Shown: positions 7,574 to 15,427 of the stretch, in pieces | Position numbering within the stretch: position 1 is the stretch's first letter | Layout of the letters: every line of letters starts with the position of its first letter | DNA from: Deltaproteobacteria bacterium | GTDB lineage: Bacteria; Bacillota; Desulfotomaculia; Desulfotomaculales; JAGUVT01 | DNA: 58,145 nucleotides | Assembly (NCBI GenBank): GCA_020062745.1 | Contig: JAGUVT010000017.1 | Location: 1-58,145, forward strand | Direction of reading: 5' to 3' | Position numbers and translations under genes: made by a program | Notes under the pieces: model-generated | The model's input: the letters and a program-made list of their open reading frames with translations, nothing else | The model's database searches: none | Told to the model about the DNA's origin: nothing

Positions 7574-8008
7574 GTGAGGGTACCGGTTGATGGAAAGATG
7601 CTTTGTTTGGGTGATTTTATAGTTGATGTTTTAAGTACGGCTAAAGATTACCTCCCCCGTTTGAAAACAGGTTTAAAAGTTGCCTCCCTTTATTTTCAGT
7701 CCCGGGAGGAAGAAAAGGGGTCAATTGCTTTTCTTGAGATTTTAGAAGGGCTGGAGTGGGTAAATCAATTAATGGATAAAAGAGGGCTTCTTTTTAGCGG
7801 AAGATTGGCTTCCGACCGGGAGATAGATTTGAAAATCGGGGGTTATAAAGAAAAGTTAAGGGAGATGCTCGCTGCCTGGGAAAACAGGGATTACCTGTTG
7901 ATCGGCGACCTTCTTGAATATGAATTGATTCCCTTTGTTGATTATTTGATCATTAAGTTTGATGAGGCGATGTTGCTGGTAAGGGGAGAAGGCGAGGATG
8001 TTCTTTGA
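7574..8008 (+). CDS. Unknown helical protein coupled to Maf
   Basis: 144 residues, GTG start behind GAGGCGGTGAT. I recognise no family by motif. It is predicted mostly helical with charged helices (GGYKEKLREMLAAWENRDY, LIGDLLEYELIPFVDYLIIK) and has no signal peptide or membrane segment. Its last 11 bases overlap the start of maf, so the two are translationally coupled. It opens the glycosylation island next to the flagellin gene. A partner or chaperone for Maf, or for flagellin at the glycosylation step, is a reasonable guess only. Confidence 0.75.
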   Translation: MRVPVDGKMLCLGDFIVDVLSTAKDYLPRLKTGLKVASLYFQSREEEKGSIAFLEILEGLEWVNQLMDKRGLLFSGRLASDREIDLKIGGYKEKLREMLAAWENRDYLLIGDLLEYELIPFVDYLIIKFDEAMLLVRGEGEDVL

Positions 8009-9827
8009 GAAGAACCTGGCTGTAATAAGGGAGAGGTTTCCTGAATTGACGGAGAAAGTAAAGCTTGAATCTTCTTTTTGCCGGGCGGCCGTAGCTAAGA
8101 ACGGCTTGCCGACTTTAAAAGCCATAGAGGGCGGGCGGGAGTTTTACCTTCACAGCCCTTATGATCCGGCTAATGAAGGCGACAGGTGGGCTGAAGGGCT
8201 TGATGCCACCGGCGAAAATGTTATTTGCGTTTTAGGAATCGGCATGGCCTATCACCTGGAAAAGGTCCTTGAGCGTTTTGCCGGTGTTTCCGTATTTGCC
8301 GTGGAACCGGCCGGCGGTCCGTTTTCGCTGGCGCTCCGGGAACGTGACCTCAGTCATCTCCTGGCGCATAGAAATTTAAATCTGTGCCTGGAGGAAGACC
8401 CCCTGGCCATCCGTGAATTTATCCACACCAGGATTAGTTATGAAATGATTGAAAAATTAAAGGTATTTGATTATCCGCCCATTGCCCGCGCCTTTCAGGA
8501 AAATTTTAAAGAAGTTAAAAAGGCTGTACTGGAAGGGGGGACGGCCGTATATGTTGATGTGGTTACCATAAGAACTTTTTATAAGCAGTGGACGGAAAAT
8601 GCTTATAATAATTTATTTCCCATCGTTCGCTCGCCGGGAGTTAAAGAGCTTTTCGGCCGGTTTGAGAATGTTCCCGGGATAGTGGTGGCTGCCGGTCCTT
8701 CCTTAAACAAGAATGTTCGCCTTTTAGCGGAAACAAAGGGCAGGATGCTGATTATTGCCGTGGATACGGCCGTGCGGGTTTTAATGAAAGAAGGGATTAC
8801 CCCGGATCTGGTGGTTACCATTGACCCCGAGCCTCTTACCAGTAAGCTTTGGGAAGAAGTAAAAACGGACTTATGTATTGTATTTGAAGCCGGTGTGCAT
8901 CACTGGATTCCCAATAATGTTGACGGCCGCTTTTTTGCTGCCAGGTGTAATCATTACCCCATGCTGGTCTGGCTGGAATCTGTCTTTCCGGAGAAGGGCC
9001 GGCTTGAGTTGGGCCCGTCTACAGCCAGTGTGGCTTTTAACCTGGCTTATAAAATGGGCTTGCGGCCGATCGTGATGGTCGGACAGGACCTTGCTTTTAG
9101 TGAGGGGTTGACCCATGCCAGGGATACAATGTTTGGCAGAGAAGTGGAGTCAGGGGAAAGCCTGGTTGAAGTGGAAGGTTATTATGGCGGCAAAGTAATG
9201 ACCAGTTGGCCTTTGCATTCTATGCTCCAATGGTTTGAGACCCGCATCAAGTTGCTTGAAGACTGTATGGTTATTAATGCTACTGAAGGAGGAGCGAACA
9301 TCCGGGGCACGGCCGGGATGGCTTTAAAGGAGGTTATAGCGCGTTTTGCTCTTCCGGAAGGGCAGGATTTTGCCGGTCAAATCAGGGAACTTCATGCCGG
9401 TTTGGACCGGGAAATCGAGGCTGGAAAAAATTTTGCCAAACTGGGGTCTTTGCTTCAGGGGGCGTTAGTGGATGTAGAAGAATGCAGGAGAGCCTGCGCA
9501 CGGCAGATTAAGTTAGCCGGGAGGCTGGTTGAAACTTGTGCCCGCAAGCCGGACAGCTACCGTATCCGGGAACTGGAAGGGCAGATTCAAAAGGCGAATA
9601 AGATCCTTTTGAAGGCCAGAAGTAAAATCCTGCATCTGCACCTGGCCTTTAATCCTTCCATAGAAGCCAGCCTGGGCAAAAGTTTTTTGCCGGTCTGGCG
9701 GGAAGGGATGCGGGGCGGTGAATTGGAGACTTTTATAAGTATTTCTGAGGAGTTAAAAGAAAAAGCTGATGAGATTATTTCGTATTTGAAAACCGTCCTG
9801 GCTAAAATTGAACGAAAACCTGGTTGA
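7998..9827 (+). CDS. maf: Motility accessory factor (Maf) flagellin glycosyltransferase, MptE-like domain
   Basis: 609 residues. The central MAF_flag10/MptE-like (DUF115) domain shows GIVVAAGPSLNKNVRLL, IIAVDTAVRVLMKEGITPD, LVVTIDPEP and IVMVGQDLAFS. An N-terminal domain (FYLHSPYDPANEGDRWAEGL, VLGIGMAYHLEKVLE) precedes it and a helical C-terminus follows. Maf proteins transfer pseudaminic or legionaminic acid from the CMP sugar to Ser/Thr of flagellin in the cytoplasm. It stands beside hag and upstream of a legionaminic-type pathway. The last codons are duplicated as a scar at 12580-12656. Confidence 0.9.
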   Translation: MFFEKNLAVIRERFPELTEKVKLESSFCRAAVAKNGLPTLKAIEGGREFYLHSPYDPANEGDRWAEGLDATGENVICVLGIGMAYHLEKVLERFAGVSVFAVEPAGGPFSLALRERDLSHLLAHRNLNLCLEEDPLAIREFIHTRISYEMIEKLKVFDYPPIARAFQENFKEVKKAVLEGGTAVYVDVVTIRTFYKQWTENAYNNLFPIVRSPGVKELFGRFENVPGIVVAAGPSLNKNVRLLAETKGRMLIIAVDTAVRVLMKEGITPDLVVTIDPEPLTSKLWEEVKTDLCIVFEAGVHHWIPNNVDGRFFAARCNHYPMLVWLESVFPEKGRLELGPSTASVAFNLAYKMGLRPIVMVGQDLAFSEGLTHARDTMFGREVESGESLVEVEGYYGGKVMTSWPLHSMLQWFETRIKLLEDCMVINATEGGANIRGTAGMALKEVIARFALPEGQDFAGQIRELHAGLDREIEAGKNFAKLGSLLQGALVDVEECRRACARQIKLAGRLVETCARKPDSYRIRELEGQIQKANKILLKARSKILHLHLAFNPSIEASLGKSFLPVWREGMRGGELETFISISEELKEKADEIISYLKTVLAKIERKPG

Positions 9828-9852
9828 CAATTGTAGCACATTTGTGTACTAT
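9824..9852 (+). promoter_or_regulatory. Sigma-A-type promoter of the phd-PIN pair
   Basis: TTGACA (9824-9829), 17 bases, TACTAT (9847-9852). The -35 overlaps the maf stop codon. It sits 28 bases upstream of the antitoxin start and gives the toxin-antitoxin pair its own transcription inside the island, as expected for an inserted module. Confidence 0.75.
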
Positions 9853-9880
9853 TAGTGTAACTAATAAAAAAAGGAAAGAG

Positions 9881-10177
9881 GTGTTTCCTATCCGCTTTAT
9901 CAGCGTGCGCGACTTAAGATTGAAATCGGGTGAAATTTGGCGCGAGCTGCAAAAGGAAGGGGAACTGGTAATCACTTCTAACGGAAAGCCGGTGGCGGTT
10001 CTTTCCGGCATAGAAGCTGATCGCCTGGAGGAATACCTCCGGGCCCTGCGTCGCGCCCGCGCTGCCCTGGCCGTAAGTAGAATTCAGGAACGTTCCCGCT
10101 ATAAAGGGCTGGACGAGATTTCCGGGGCCGAAATCGAAGCTGAGATTCAGGCTGTCAGGCGGAGCCGGCCGCGATGA
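9881..10177 (+). CDS. Phd/YefM-type antitoxin
   Basis: 98 residues from a GTG at 9881 (site AAGGAAAG); the frame is open from 9824, but that start overlaps maf and its promoter. The core (RFISVRDLRLKSGEIWREL, GELVITSNGKPVAVLSGI) is the Phd/YefM fold that binds operator DNA. The C-terminal tail (SRYKGLDEISGAEIEAEI) would wrap the toxin. Its stop overlaps the toxin start as ATGA. The pair separates maf from a leftover of legF. Confidence 0.85.
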   Translation: MFPIRFISVRDLRLKSGEIWRELQKEGELVITSNGKPVAVLSGIEADRLEEYLRALRRARAALAVSRIQERSRYKGLDEISGAEIEAEIQAVRRSRPR

Positions 10178-10587
10178 AAATAGTGCTGGACACGAATGTT
10201 TTGGTTTCCGGGCTGCTCAAATCCCACAGTCACGCGGGGACAATTGTACGGATGGTTGCTGGGGGTCTGTTGCAGGTTGTTTATGATGCCCGGATTTTGA
10301 CCGAATACAGGGAAGTGCTCAACCGTCCGAAATTCGGCTTTGAAAAAGTAGAAATAGGGGATATCCTTACCCAGATTGAAATGGAAGGCATCCTGGCCGC
10401 AGGTCGACCTTTGCCGGAGAAACTGCCGGATCCCGATGACGAACCCTTTCTGGAAGCTGCCCTGGTTGTTGATGGAACCGTCCTGGTGACCGGAAACAAA
10501 AAACACTTCCCGGCATCGGCCAATCAAAAAGTGGTTGTTTTAAACCCGGGGGAATTTATTTCTTTTTACCGGGAAACGGTTCAGTAG
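10174..10587 (+). CDS. PIN-domain toxin (VapC-like ribonuclease)
   Basis: 137 residues. The start KIVLDTNVLVSGLLK carries the first acidic residue of the PIN site. The middle acidic residues lie in ILTEYREVLNRPKFGF, and the last in LPDPDDEPFLEAALVVDGT followed by LVTGNKKHF. This is the layout of the PIN toxin family found with Phd-like antitoxins. The expected activity is Mg-dependent RNA cleavage, blocked by the upstream antitoxin. All key acidic positions are present, so it looks functional. Confidence 0.85.
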   Translation: MKIVLDTNVLVSGLLKSHSHAGTIVRMVAGGLLQVVYDARILTEYREVLNRPKFGFEKVEIGDILTQIEMEGILAAGRPLPEKLPDPDDEPFLEAALVVDGTVLVTGNKKHFPASANQKVVVLNPGEFISFYRETVQ

Positions 10588-10599
10588 AGCGATTGATGT

Positions 10600-10709
10600 G
10601 ATCCTTGAAAGGCCTGGTTATGGACAGGATCAGTTCGGTGGATATCAACGATGCAGTGGACTTTAACGCTGGCGGAAAGCATTATGCAGGCCGGCTTATT
10701 TGATTGGAG
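10600..10709 (+). pseudogene. Tail of a deleted legF-like cytidylyltransferase duplicate
   Basis: The bases line up with the 3' end of legF (about 13264-13373). They encode LKGLVMDRISSVDINDAVDF, then after a one-base insertion LAESIMQAGLFDWR. Identity is roughly 85% by eye. Everything upstream of this tail in the gene is gone and the phd-PIN pair stands in its place. It shows that maf was once followed here by a legF-like gene and then by the synthase at 10718. Confidence 0.85.
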
Positions 10710-10717
10710 GGAATTTT

Positions 10718-11788
10718 ATGATGAAGCCTTTTAAGATCGGCGAGAAGTTTATCGGCGATGGTTGCCCCGCTTTTGTGGTTGCCGAGATGGCCTGGTCTCA
10801 CGACGGCTCCCCGGAAAAGGCTGAAAAGATTGTGGGAGGGGCGGCGCGGGCGGGCGCCGATGCCATCTGTTTTCACCTTACTTCTCTGGAAGACTACATG
10901 GTTCCGCATTACGGCAGCGGCCCGGGGCGGGTTTCGGCCGGCAAGGAGAGCCAGGAGATTTTCAAGTACCTGCAGAGCATCAATTTAGGCCGGCAGGATT
11001 GGGAGAAGCTTTTTGCCCTGGCGAAAAGGGCCGGGCTTCTTAGCTGCGCCATGTGCAACGACCTGCCCAGCGTGGAACTGGCTGCTGCTTTAAAACCGGA
11101 CGCCTATGTTGTTTCTTCCTCCTGCTTTGTTGAGGAGGAACTGGTGAAAACCGTGGGCGGGCGGAAAAAGCCGGTCTTTTTAAGGATTGGCGGAGCCCTC
11201 CTGGGAGAAATTGAAAGAGCCATTCAGTTGTTGAAAGAAGCCGGTAGCACGGACCTGGTTTTAATTTACGGCTTTCAGAATTATCCCACCAGGCTGGAAG
11301 ATCTTAACTTGCGATTCATTTCTACCCTGAGGCAGATCTTCGGCCTGCCGGTGGGGTTTGCCGACCACACCGACGGGGACTCCGAACTCGCCCTGGTTGT
11401 TCCTTTGCTGGCCCTCCCCTTTGGGGCAAGCCTGATTGAGAAGCACCTTACCCATGACCGGAGCCTGCGGGGCGAAGATTTTGAGTCGGCTTTAAACCCG
11501 GCTGAGTTTGCCGGTTTTGTTTCCCGGCTCAGAGAAATTGAAAAAACCTTCGGCTCATCAACCTTAAGGCCGCTTTCGGAGGCGGAATTGAGCTACCGGC
11601 TGGTTTCCCGGAAACGCACTGTCGCCGGGGTGTATATAAAGGCGGGAGAAGAAGTGACCGGCGAAAAGATAAGCTTTAAGAGAGCGGACGAAGGGGTATA
11701 TCCCGATGAAAGCAGGTTTCTTTTAGGCAGGAAAGCGAAGACGGAGATTAAAAGGAATGAAGGGATCACCCGGGAGAAGCTGGTATGA
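10718..11788 (+). CDS. Divergent NeuB-family nonulosonic acid synthase with SAF domain
   Basis: 356 residues; the ATG at 10718 has GGAGGG six bases upstream, better than the in-frame TTG at 10700. It keeps the NeuB barrel layout (VVAEMAWSHDGSPEKAEKIV, GFADHTDGD, LIEKHLTHDRSLRGEDFESA) and a C-terminal SAF/antifreeze-like domain (RKRTVAGVYIKAGEEVTGEK). Many positions differ from LegI at 16602: EAGVNHNGD becomes EMAWSHDGS, KFQTFKAE becomes CFHLTSLED, and HCTTSYPAP becomes IYGFQNYPTR. NeuB enzymes condense phosphoenolpyruvate with a six-carbon sugar. A different substrate is likely but unproven. Confidence 0.8.
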   Translation: MMKPFKIGEKFIGDGCPAFVVAEMAWSHDGSPEKAEKIVGGAARAGADAICFHLTSLEDYMVPHYGSGPGRVSAGKESQEIFKYLQSINLGRQDWEKLFALAKRAGLLSCAMCNDLPSVELAAALKPDAYVVSSSCFVEEELVKTVGGRKKPVFLRIGGALLGEIERAIQLLKEAGSTDLVLIYGFQNYPTRLEDLNLRFISTLRQIFGLPVGFADHTDGDSELALVVPLLALPFGASLIEKHLTHDRSLRGEDFESALNPAEFAGFVSRLREIEKTFGSSTLRPLSEAELSYRLVSRKRTVAGVYIKAGEEVTGEKISFKRADEGVYPDESRFLLGRKAKTEIKRNEGITREKLV

Positions 11789-11845
11789 TTGGCAGGCGGT
11801 TGGTCAAATAAGATCATTCCCTGGTAGAAACTATTTGCCACGGGC

Positions 11846-11874
11846 TTGACATATAACATATATGTCATTATACT
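11846..11874 (+). promoter_or_regulatory. Promoter with embedded operator for the RHH-PIN pair
   Basis: TTGACA (11846-11851), 17 bases, TATACT (11869-11874). The spacer holds a perfect inverted repeat, TGACATAT-5-ATATGTCA (11847-11867), overlapping the -35. Ribbon-helix-helix antitoxins bind such palindromes, so autorepression by the downstream antitoxin is the natural reading. Confidence 0.8.
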
Positions 11875-11894
11875 ATTTTCCAGGGGTGATCTAA

Positions 11895-12122
11895 ATGAGA
11901 AAAACGATGGTTTATCTGGATGAGGAGCAGTTTCTTGTCTTGAAAAAAGTAGCCGCCTCCTCGAAAAAAAAGGCCTCGGAGATTATCCGCGAAGCATTGG
12001 CGGCTTATCTCCAGGAAAAAGACCGGATTGATTATTTTTCCTTTGTCGGGATTGCCGCAGGACCCGAAAACGGCTGTGCTTCCAAGGAAGCTGAAGATAT
12101 TCTCAAGGAGGTTCTGCGTTGA
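11895..12122 (+). CDS. Ribbon-helix-helix (CopG-like) antitoxin
   Basis: 75 residues. RKTMVYLDEEQFLVLKKVAA, then SSKKKASEIIREALAAYL, is a clear RHH fold: one DNA-contacting strand and two helices. The acidic C-terminus (KEAEDILKEVLR) would hold the toxin. It starts ~20 bases after its promoter and overlaps the toxin start by four bases (TTGA). Confidence 0.85.
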   Translation: MRKTMVYLDEEQFLVLKKVAASSKKKASEIIREALAAYLQEKDRIDYFSFVGIAAGPENGCASKEAEDILKEVLR

Positions 12123-12535
12123 TCCTGGTTGATACGGGAGCATTGTATGCCCTGGTGGACAGAAATGACGTTAACCACGTCGCAGCCGGGAAGTTTTACC
12201 GGAAGGTGGCCGGGAAAGAGATTCTATGCACGTCAATCTCCGTCTTGACCGAGGCGTGGTTATTGATCGATGCCCGCCTCGGCAATTATTTTGCGAATCA
12301 ATTATGGAAAGGAATTTGCGACGGCGCCCTGGAAATTTTGCCGTTGGAAAGAGAAGAGTTGCAGATGGCTTTGGAAATTGAAAACAAGTATGGCGGCGCC
12401 GGCTTCGGTTTTGTAGACGCTACCTGCTTTGCCCTTTGTGAAAAGCACAAGATTCGCCAGGTGTTTACGTACGACAAAAAACATTTTTCCATTTACCGGC
12501 CTCGCTTTGTTGAAACCCTGGAATTGCTGCCGTAA
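12119..12535 (+). CDS. PIN-domain toxin (VapC)
   Basis: 138 residues, TTG start at 12119 with a textbook AAGGAGG site inside the antitoxin gene. ILVDTGALYALVDRNDVNH carries the first PIN Asp. SISVLTEAWLLIDARLG carries the Glu, and GFGFVDATCFALCEKHKIR then VFTYDKKHF the last acidic pair. It is a complete PIN nuclease. It differs from the toxin at 10174, so the island received two separate modules. It lies just before a relic of maf. Confidence 0.9.
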   Translation: MILVDTGALYALVDRNDVNHVAAGKFYRKVAGKEILCTSISVLTEAWLLIDARLGNYFANQLWKGICDGALEILPLEREELQMALEIENKYGGAGFGFVDATCFALCEKHKIRQVFTYDKKHFSIYRPRFVETLELLP

Positions 12536-12579
12536 AGCAGGTTGACGCATTTCATAATTTTATCGAATAAAGCATCTAA

Positions 12580-12656
12580 ATTGATGAGGCTGTTTCGTAT
12601 TTAAAAACCGCCTTGTCCAAAATTAAACCTGTAAAAGACCGGAACACGGAGGGAAG
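12580..12656 (+). pseudogene. Tail of a deleted maf duplicate
   Basis: The frame DEAVSYLKTALSKIKP matches the end of Maf at 9771-9827 (DEIISYLKTVLAKIER), with clear base similarity (for example TTTCGTATTT.AAAACCG). Nothing upstream of it resembles maf; the toxin gene ends 44 bases before. The following gene is legF, so this junction preserves an old maf-legF order, the mirror image of the scar at 10600. Confidence 0.75.
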
Positions 12657-12659
12657 GTA

Positions 12660-13385
12660 ATGACGGCAGCCGGTATAATTCTGGCCCGCGGCGGCTCGAA
12701 GGGGGTGCCGCGTAAAAATATAAGGCCGTTGGGCGGAAAACCGCTTATTTTTTATACTATTAAAGCAGCTCTTAAAAGCAGGCTGGATCGAGTTATCGTT
12801 TCGACCGACGATGAAGAGATTGCCGCTTGCGCCAGAGAATTTGGAGCGGAAGTTCCTTTTTTGAGGCCGGGGGAACTGGCTTTGGATGAATCAACTTCTC
12901 TTTCCGCGGTGCTCCATGCCCTAGAGTACCTGGAAACAAAGGAAAAATACTTTTCTCAGGTGGTTGCCGTCCTGCAGCCCACCTCTCCTTTCAGGACCCA
13001 TTTTCACATTAATGAAGGCCTGAAAGCGCTGACGGACTCCGGTGTTGACTCAATAGTGGGATTTTTGCCGGTATTTGAGACGCATCCTTATTTTATGTAC
13101 ACTGTTGACGGCCAAGGCAACTGGACGGAGTACGAAAAAATAAAGGATAAACCCACCAGGCGGCAGGACGTACCTCCCTGCTTTGTTATCAACGACGCTC
13201 TGGTTATCAGCAAAAGGAGTTATTTTGATACCGTTAAAGAAACTTCACCGGTATTCAACCCTTATAGCTTAAAAGGCCTGGTTATGGATCGGATCAGCTC
13301 TGTGGACATCAACGATGAAGTGGACTTTCTGCTGGCGGAAAGCATCATGCAGGCCGGCTTGTTTAACTGGAGGATAATTTGCTGA
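12660..13385 (+). CDS. legF: CMP-legionaminic/neuraminic acid cytidylyltransferase (NeuA/LegF-like)
   Basis: 241 residues. The nucleotide-binding start (AAGIILARGGSKGVPRKNIR, LGGKPLIFYTI) and the VLQPTSPFRTHFHI motif mark the acylneuraminate cytidylyltransferase family. It activates a nonulosonic acid with CTP, the last step before Maf. Legionaminic over pseudaminic or neuraminic acid is inferred from the neighbours. The site GGGAAGG precedes the ATG. The 273 bp downstream (13386-13658) hold no gene I can support. The start of that gap reads LGELSKEHVNAVKIKV in one frame and may be decayed coding sequence. Confidence 0.85.
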   Translation: MTAAGIILARGGSKGVPRKNIRPLGGKPLIFYTIKAALKSRLDRVIVSTDDEEIAACAREFGAEVPFLRPGELALDESTSLSAVLHALEYLETKEKYFSQVVAVLQPTSPFRTHFHINEGLKALTDSGVDSIVGFLPVFETHPYFMYTVDGQGNWTEYEKIKDKPTRRQDVPPCFVINDALVISKRSYFDTVKETSPVFNPYSLKGLVMDRISSVDINDEVDFLLAESIMQAGLFNWRIIC

Positions 13386-13658
13386 TCTTCTTGGGGAACT
13401 GTCCAAAGAGCATGTTAATGCAGTTAAAATCAAGGTTTGATATTGTTGGTGTTATGTTTTTAGCAACCTGACAGGATTAAACGACTGGATGGATTTGAAA
13501 CTCCACCCGGCCATTTGGTTTTTGGGTGGAAAAATCATTATCAATAACAGGTTTCACCCGTATTTGTTTAAGAAGGGCAAGCTTTTTTGTTGCAAAGTAT
13601 ATCTAAAGTTTCAAGTGTTTCTGGATACTTGAAGATGATGACATCAAAAGGTGGTGAG

Positions 13659-14321
13659 ATGTTGAAAGTATTGGTTATTGCCCCCCATCCGGACGATGAA
13701 ACCCTTGGTGCCGGGGGTACGCTTTTAAGACATATAGCTGGCGGTGATGAGGTTTACTGGTGTATAGTTACTCATGCTTTTGCGGACTCTGCTGATGATT
13801 ACCGTCAATGCAGGATTAATGTGATTGAAAAAGTTAACGAAGCTTATGGCTTTAAAGGATACTTTTTGTTGGACTTCCCGGCTGCCGGGTTGGATACGGT
13901 TCCGAGAAAGACAATTATCGATGCGTTATTTTCTATTTTCCATAAAGTTAAGCCGGATACTGTCTACTGTGTTGGGAATGGAGACGTGAACACAGACCAC
14001 GATGTAATATATGAAGCTTTAATGGCTGCTGCCAAGCCGGCTTATGTTCCTTTTTTAAAAGAAATCCTGTTGTATGAGGTGATTTCGAGCACTAACTGGG
14101 CATTTCCGGTTAAAAGTGCTTTATTCTTGCCGAATGTATTCGTTGATATTTCCGGGTTTATTATGAGGAAGCTGGAAATTATTGCTTTGTACGGAGAAGA
14201 AATCAAAGGGCCGCCTCACCCACGAAGCATTGAGATCTTAAAGTCATGGGGGAAGGTGAGAGGGTCGGCGATGAACGTGGAGTACGCCGAAGTGTTTCAT
14301 TTGGCAAGAAAAATCATTTGA
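13659..14321 (+). CDS. PIG-L/LmbE-family deacetylase
   Basis: About 220 residues from the ATG at 13659, which follows AAGGTGGTGAG; the frame is open from 13587 but lacks a site there. VLVIAPHPDDETLGAGGTLL is the zinc-binding motif, and DVNTDHDVIYEAL supplies the third ligand His. The family removes N-acetyl groups from GlcNAc-type sugars. In this island it could deacetylate a sugar intermediate before re-acylation by the adjacent GNAT. The substrate is not known. Confidence 0.85.
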   Translation: MLKVLVIAPHPDDETLGAGGTLLRHIAGGDEVYWCIVTHAFADSADDYRQCRINVIEKVNEAYGFKGYFLLDFPAAGLDTVPRKTIIDALFSIFHKVKPDTVYCVGNGDVNTDHDVIYEALMAAAKPAYVPFLKEILLYEVISSTNWAFPVKSALFLPNVFVDISGFIMRKLEIIALYGEEIKGPPHPRSIEILKSWGKVRGSAMNVEYAEVFHLARKII

Positions 14322-14344
14322 CTGGGGATTGTTTAAAGACCCTG

Positions 14345-15334
14345 ATGATTTTTAACAAGAGGCAGGTTGTTGCTGTGCAAAGGCTGCTTGAAATCCGGCC
14401 GTATAAGGCGGGGGACGAGGAAAAAATTTTGAGTTTGTTTATGAAGGTTTTTGGCAAAGAAATGAGTGCTGCATATTGGAAGTGGCGTTTTCAGAATAAT
14501 CCGTCGGGCGGTATTTTTATTGATCTGATGTGGGATGACAATATACTGGCCGGTCATTACGCCGTATCGCCCATGAAAACATTAGTTAATGGAGAGAAAG
14601 AATATAACACTGCTTTATCTCTTACGACGATGACCAATCCTGATTATCAGGGGAAAGGTGTTTTTGTCGCTTTAGCAAACAAGTTGTATTCTCGCTTGAG
14701 GGAAAATGGTTTTACTATGGTATATGGATTTCCAAATATCAATATCCACCGCACTCGTGTCAAAAGTTTGGATTGGTTTGATATATATGAGATACCCACG
14801 TTTAGTCTGGACCTGGAAGGGTATGACCGGAAGCATGTTGATTTAAAAAATGTTGTCATTCTAAACAAATTTGATGTGCGTTTTGATTATCTCTGGGAGA
14901 AAGTGAAGGCTGATTTCGGAGTCATTACCGTGCGTGACCGCAAATATCTTGACTGGCGATATTCTTTGAATCCGCAGAATAAGTATTATATATTTGCATG
15001 TGTGGAAGGCGAAGACTTGTCGGGGTACGCAGTGTGTAAAAAGTACAAAAATGAAATCGATATTGTTGATCTGTTAACCGTCAACAACCCGGATGTCGGT
15101 ATGGACTTAATGAAAGGGATTATCGGGTGGGCCAAGAATCAAGACAGTAAAGCCCTCAATATGTGGTTGAATGTAACAAATTCGTTGCATCTTGCCCTGG
15201 AGAAGTGCGGTTTTCGGAATTGCGAGCCCATTACCTTCTTTGGTGCATGTGCGTTGGATGCCGGGTTTCCGCGTGGATTGGTTGGTGATTTCAGGAATTG
15301 GTATTTGACGATGGGTGATTCTGATGTTTATTAA
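14345..15334 (+). CDS. GNAT-family acyltransferase
   Basis: About 329 residues. The core has RPYKAGDEEKILSLFMKVFG, then AAYWKWRFQNNPSGG, and the acyl-CoA loop region NPDYQGKGVFVALANKLY. A second domain (ITVRDRKYLDWRYSLNPQNK) resembles two-domain GNATs of polysaccharide loci. Starts at 14345 (ATG) and 14375 (GTG, better spaced from AGAGGCAGG) are both plausible; 14246 would overlap the deacetylase by 76 bases. Paired with the deacetylase it may swap acyl groups on the sugar. Confidence 0.75.
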   Translation: MIFNKRQVVAVQRLLEIRPYKAGDEEKILSLFMKVFGKEMSAAYWKWRFQNNPSGGIFIDLMWDDNILAGHYAVSPMKTLVNGEKEYNTALSLTTMTNPDYQGKGVFVALANKLYSRLRENGFTMVYGFPNINIHRTRVKSLDWFDIYEIPTFSLDLEGYDRKHVDLKNVVILNKFDVRFDYLWEKVKADFGVITVRDRKYLDWRYSLNPQNKYYIFACVEGEDLSGYAVCKKYKNEIDIVDLLTVNNPDVGMDLMKGIIGWAKNQDSKALNMWLNVTNSLHLALEKCGFRNCEPITFFGACALDAGFPRGLVGDFRNWYLTMGDSDVY

Positions 15335-15427
15335 ACCTGCTTGAAAAAATAAAGGGAAGTATGTTTGGAGAGATGGTTTCAGGTTGGTGTTGCAGTTGGT
15401 AAATAAATTGAGAGTTTGGTGATTTCT

